NCBI GenBank assembly: GCA_965208395.1
Contig: CBDBON010000003.1
Coordinates: 868,001 to 932,000, forward strand
Direction of reading: 5' to 3'
DNA length: 64,000 bases
DNA from: CBDBON01 sp965208395
Lineage (GTDB): Bacteria; Chloroflexota; Dehalococcoidia; Lucifugimonadales; CBDBON01
Below are positions 61,037 through 64,000 of the stretch, piece by piece. Position 1 is the first letter of the stretch; each line of letters opens with the position of its first letter. Both the position numbers and the translations under genes were made by a program. The notes under the pieces were generated by a model, which was not told where the DNA came from, ran no database searches, and saw nothing but the letters and a program-made list of their open reading frames with translations.

Positions 61037-63484
61037 CTAATGCGCGGCGGCGGCCACCGGGGCAGCAGCCCTCGTGAAGCTGAGTCCGCTCTCTTCGACG
61101 TCGATCAGTACATCGTCGCCGCGCCCAAGCTCGCCGCCGAGGATCTTCCTGGACAGGACATTCTCCACGGACCGCTGCACGACCCGTCGCAACGGCCTCG
61201 CGCCAAACTCGGAGTCGAACCCTTCCTTCCGCAGCCAGTCCTTCGCCCGGTCGGAGAGCGACATGGTCACGCCGTGCTCCAGGAGGCGCTCCTCCACCGG
61301 CCTGAGCATCAGGTCGACGATCTGCCGGATCTCCTCGGTGCTCAGTGAATCGAAGATGACGATATCGTCCACCCGGTTGAGGAACTCGGGCCGGAAGGCG
61401 CTCTTCAGCGCCTCCTCGACAGAGGCCCGTATCCGAACGGACTGGTCCTCCGCCTGACCCCTTATGAATCCCACCATGGGCCGGTCCGCCTGGCCGGTGC
61501 CCACGTTGCTCGTCATAATCACCACGGTATTGCGGAAGTCAACCGTGCGCCCATGTCCATCGGTCAGCCTGCCATCCTCCAGGATCTGGAGCAGGACATT
61601 GAACACGTCGGGGTGGGCCTTTTCGATCTCGTCGAACAGGACGACGCGGAAGGGGCGGCGGCGCACGGCCTCCGTCAGCTGCCCTCCGTCGTCGTATCCC
61701 ACGTAGCCGGGAGGGGCGCCCACCAGTCTCGACACCGTGTGCTTCTCCATGTATTCGGACATGTCGACCCGCACCATGTTCTGCTCGTCGTCGAACAGGA
61801 ACTGGGCGAGCGCCCTGGCAAGCTCCGTCTTTCCCACGCCCGTGGGGCCAAGGAACATGAAGCTGCCTACCGGTCTGTTCGGGTCCTTCATGCCGGCTCT
61901 GGCGCGGCGAATCGCGTCCGACACTGCTGTCACGGCCGTGTCCTGCCCGACGATCCGCTCGTGCAGACGCTCCTCCATCAGCAGAAGTCTCTGGGCCTCG
62001 CTCTCCAGCAGCCGGTCGACCGGAATGCCTGTCCAGGCCGCTACGACTCTTCCGATCTCCTCCGCGTCCACGACCATGTCGATGTCCTTGTCCCGCAGGA
62101 ACTCCCGCCGCTCCCGGTCGTACTCATCCTGGAGCTGCAGACGCTCGGTTTTCAGCTCCGCCGCCCTCTCGTAGTCGGCGCGCCGAGACGCTGAGTCCTC
62201 CTCGTTCTCAAGGTGCCTGAGCCTCGATTCCCGCTCCCGCAGCGCGATGGGAAGGAGCTGAGATTCGATACGGATGCGGCTTGCGGCCTCGTCGATCAGG
62301 TCCACCGCCTTGTCGGGGAGCAGCCGGTCGGAGATGTATCTCTGGCCCAGCCGGACGGCCGCCTCCAGGGCCGAATCCTCTATCTTGAGATCGTGATGGC
62401 CCTCGAAACGAGGCCGCAGCGCCCCGAGCATCTCCACAGCCGTCTCGACGTCAGGCTCCTCCACGAGAATCGGCTGGAACCGCCTCTCGAGAGCCGCGTC
62501 CTTCTCGATGTGCTTGCGGTACTCCTGCTCGGTGGTCGCGCCCACGCACTGTAGCGCCCCCCTCGCCAGCGCCGGCTTCATCATGTTGCTCGCGTCGATG
62601 GCGCCCTCGGCCGCCCCGGCGCCAACGACGGTGTGTATCTCGTCGATGAATAGGATGACCTCTCCCTGCGCCTCCCTGATCTCGTCCATCACCGACTTGA
62701 GGCGCTCCTCGAACTCGCCCCGGAACTTCGAGCCCGCGACCAGGGAGCCCATGTCCAGCGCGAGCATGCGTCTCCCTTCGAGCTCCGCAGGGACGTTGCC
62801 CGCTGCGATCCGCTGCGCCAGACCCTCGACAATCGCCGTCTTTCCCACGCCTGCGCCCCCGATCAGGACGGGGTTGTTCTTCGTGCGGCGGATAAGCGTC
62901 TGCATCGCCCGCGCGACCTCGTCGTCGCGCCCGATCACAGGGTCGAGCCTGCCGTCCGCTGCGAGCCCGGTGAGATCGACGCTGTACTGCTCCAGGGAGC
63001 GGTAACGACTCTCTGCCCGAGGGTCGGTTACCCTGTGAGTCCCCCTGATCTTCTGGAGCGCCTGGTAGACCTTCTCCAGGTCGACGCCCATCTCGTCCAG
63101 CACCGCCTTCACGCCGCCCTGGTCCTCCTGGGTCAGCGCGACCAGGAGGTGCTCCGCGCCGATGAACTCATCTCCCAGCCGGTCGGCCTCCGACTTGGCT
63201 CTCTCCAGCAGTCCGGCGGCCCTGGGCGTAACGTAGACCTGGCCCGACTCGTGCGCCACCTTGGGCGCCCGCTCGAGCAGCCCATGCAGCGCTCCATGCA
63301 CACTTTCGAGAGACACGCCCAGCTCCCGGAAGACCTCCGCCGGGATACCCTTCTCCTGTTCGATCAGCGCCATCAGCACGTGCTCGGAGTCCCACTGGCT
63401 GTGACGGTAGCGGCGCATGATGTCCTGGGAGGTCTTCAATATCTCCTGGGCCTGTTCCGTGAACTCGTCCGGTCTCAGCACCAT
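61037..63484 (-). CDS. clpC: ATP-dependent Clp protease ATP-binding subunit, ClpC type
   Basis: 815 aa. Class I AAA+ unfoldase. N-domain with two Clp-N repeats (FTEQAQEILKTSQDIMRRYR; TPRAAGLLERAKSEADRLGD). NBD1 Walker A GGAGVGKTAIVEGLAQRI is near 215. A short middle domain contains a UVR-like ADYERAAELKTERLQLQ, which favours ClpC over ClpB. NBD2 has GPTGVGKTELARALA, and FDEIEKAHPDVFNVLLQILE follows. A VGF tripeptide in the RPMVGFIRGQ loop is the likely ClpP-docking site. It feeds substrates to ClpP and probably refolds or degrades stress-damaged proteins. The promoter with inverted repeat at 63544-63572 suggests stress control. Confidence 0.93.
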   Translation of the reverse strand: MVLRPDEFTEQAQEILKTSQDIMRRYRHSQWDSEHVLMALIEQEKGIPAEVFRELGVSLESVHGALHGLLERAPKVAHESGQVYVTPRAAGLLERAKSEADRLGDEFIGAEHLLVALTQEDQGGVKAVLDEMGVDLEKVYQALQKIRGTHRVTDPRAESRYRSLEQYSVDLTGLAADGRLDPVIGRDDEVARAMQTLIRRTKNNPVLIGGAGVGKTAIVEGLAQRIAAGNVPAELEGRRMLALDMGSLVAGSKFRGEFEERLKSVMDEIREAQGEVILFIDEIHTVVGAGAAEGAIDASNMMKPALARGALQCVGATTEQEYRKHIEKDAALERRFQPILVEEPDVETAVEMLGALRPRFEGHHDLKIEDSALEAAVRLGQRYISDRLLPDKAVDLIDEAASRIRIESQLLPIALRERESRLRHLENEEDSASRRADYERAAELKTERLQLQDEYDRERREFLRDKDIDMVVDAEEIGRVVAAWTGIPVDRLLESEAQRLLLMEERLHERIVGQDTAVTAVSDAIRRARAGMKDPNRPVGSFMFLGPTGVGKTELARALAQFLFDDEQNMVRVDMSEYMEKHTVSRLVGAPPGYVGYDDGGQLTEAVRRRPFRVVLFDEIEKAHPDVFNVLLQILEDGRLTDGHGRTVDFRNTVVIMTSNVGTGQADRPMVGFIRGQAEDQSVRIRASVEEALKSAFRPEFLNRVDDIVIFDSLSTEEIRQIVDLMLRPVEERLLEHGVTMSLSDRAKDWLRKEGFDSEFGARPLRRVVQRSVENVLSRKILGGELGRGDDVLIDVEESGLSFTRAAAPVAAAAH

Positions 63485-63543
63485 CTCGACACCTCGTTGC
63501 GTCTCGTCGGGATTGGTTCCCGCAGGTCAGCTATGACTACTCG

Positions 63544-63572
63544 ATTATATCAAAGACCTTGATATAAACCAA
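63544..63572 (-). promoter_or_regulatory. clpC promoter with operator-like inverted repeat in the spacer
   Basis: Minus-strand TTGGTT (63572-63567), 17 bp, TATAAT (63549-63544). The spacer and -10 hold TATATCAA-N5-TTGATATA, a perfect 8-bp inverted repeat (63546-63566). This is a likely repressor site. It is neither the CtsR direct repeat nor the HspR HAIR sequence as I know them. The leader before clpC is about 50 nt. Confidence 0.7.
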
Positions 63573-63716
63573 CTCAACTTTCGACCCTCCATAGTTGCCC
63601 CTTATCTTCCTCGGTCCGATGGGAAGCTAAATATGGGGGTTCCCTGTCCCTCCGCTGCGTCTACCGGCGAGCGGGCCGAGTTTGACTTTGGGTAGTGCGA
63701 ATGGCAGACTTGGCCG

Positions 63717-64000
63717 GTGATTATCGACATCCACACCCACACCTATCCCGGTTCGGACGACAGCTTCCTCACACCGGAGCAGCTGGTGGCGGAGGCGAAG
63801 CGGCTGGGGCTCGACGGGGTGTGCATCACCGAGCATGACAACTTCTGGACCGCCGAGGACATCCATGCTCTCTCCAGGACCTTCGACTTCCCGATCTTCC
63901 CCGGGTGCGAGGTGACGACCGAGGACGGCCATCTCCTGGTATACGGGCTTCGCAAGTACATCTTCGGCATGCACCGCTCCAGCTTCGTGAAGCGGCTCGT
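63717..64000 (+). CDS. PHP-domain phosphoesterase, N-terminal part
   Basis: Partial; 94 codons before the window ends. GTG start at 63717 with DIHTHTYPGSDDSFLTPEQL directly after it. The HxH motif and LGLDGVCITEHDN are the first two PHP motifs, and GCEVTTEDGHLLVYGL the next block. It aligns through its whole visible length with the PHP gene at 489-1169 (for example GLDGVCxTEH, GHxLVYGL), so the two are paralogues. No strong ribosome-binding site is seen. An ATG at 63701 is in another frame. Confidence 0.85.
   Translation, partial: MIIDIHTHTYPGSDDSFLTPEQLVAEAKRLGLDGVCITEHDNFWTAEDIHALSRTFDFPIFPGCEVTTEDGHLLVYGLRKYIFGMHRSSFVKRL

Overview
The window is a high-GC bacterial chromosome segment, densely packed with genes and with no plasmid, phage or transposase genes. 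I place it tentatively in Chloroflexota, near Dehalococcoidia/SAR202. The grounds are a large SRP RNA with an Alu domain, the mix of housekeeping genes with Rieske, molybdenum-hydroxylase and thiamine-enzyme genes, several conserved genes without a recognisable function, and short palindromic repeats of the kind common in such genomes. The assignment is inference; no 16S rRNA gene is present.

Layout. 1-3.4 kb (minus): acs (partial), a PHP hydrolase, a membrane protein, ispE and rsmA, then the SRP RNA with its own promoter. 3.9-5.1 kb: a FAD oxidoreductase. 5-9 kb (minus): ybeY-dnaX-ybaB-recR-recO, a replication/repair operon. 9-11 kb: hflK-hflC. 11-15.5 kb: two HExxH metallopeptidase-like proteins around a HAD-like protein that has lost catalytic residues. 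15.5-17.3 kb: a CDP-alcohol phosphatidyltransferase and a PimA-like glycosyltransferase. 17.6-20.3 kb: glmU behind a promoter and attenuator-like hairpin, then a CNNM/CorC protein. 20.3-21.7 kb: a triplicated convergent gene junction and a collagen-like lipoprotein.

21.9-23.4 kb holds the most striking find: three tRNA genes flank a minus-strand cassette that encodes two selenoproteins unless its in-frame TGA codons are stops. One is a ferredoxin-thioredoxin reductase catalytic-chain homologue in which TGA replaces exactly the two redox-active cysteines. The other is a glutaredoxin-like protein with a UGPC active site. Each of the three in-frame TGA codons is followed 13-15 nt later by a perfect hairpin, as expected of bacterial SECIS elements.

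23.5-31.4 kb: rpoB-rpoC. 31.7-40.7 kb: accessory metabolism (transaldolase-family aldolase, Rieske fusion, BNR-repeat protein, CoxL-like molybdenum hydroxylase, MoxR ATPase without a normal start codon, thiamine-dependent decarboxylase-like enzyme). 40.8-43.8 kb: dinB, a DUF2461 gene and a PQQ-like propeller lipoprotein. 43.9-47.8 kb (minus): mutS2, a frameshifted DUF192 lipoprotein gene and fmt. 48-51.7 kb: thrB-lysC and a tandem glycosyltransferase fusion. 51.7-56 kb: TPR protein, small hypothetical, then MBL hydrolase-trpA-aroH-MFS. 56-60.2 kb (minus): E1alpha-E1beta-E2-lipB, a 2-oxoacid dehydrogenase set without E3. 60.3-63.5 kb: a VTT membrane protein and clpC, whose promoter spacer holds a perfect inverted repeat. 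The window ends in a second PHP gene, a paralogue of the one at the left end.

How the genes fit together: replication/repair (dnaX, recR, recO, dinB, mutS2), transcription (rpoB, rpoC), protein targeting and quality control (SRP RNA, HflKC, ClpC), envelope and isoprenoid precursors (glmU, ispE, PI-type lipid genes, polyprenyl-phosphate glycosyltransferases) and amino-acid synthesis (thrB, lysC, trpA, aroH) are interleaved with oxidative accessory metabolism. Inter-gene overlaps (ATGA, GTGA, TAATG) show tight translational coupling.
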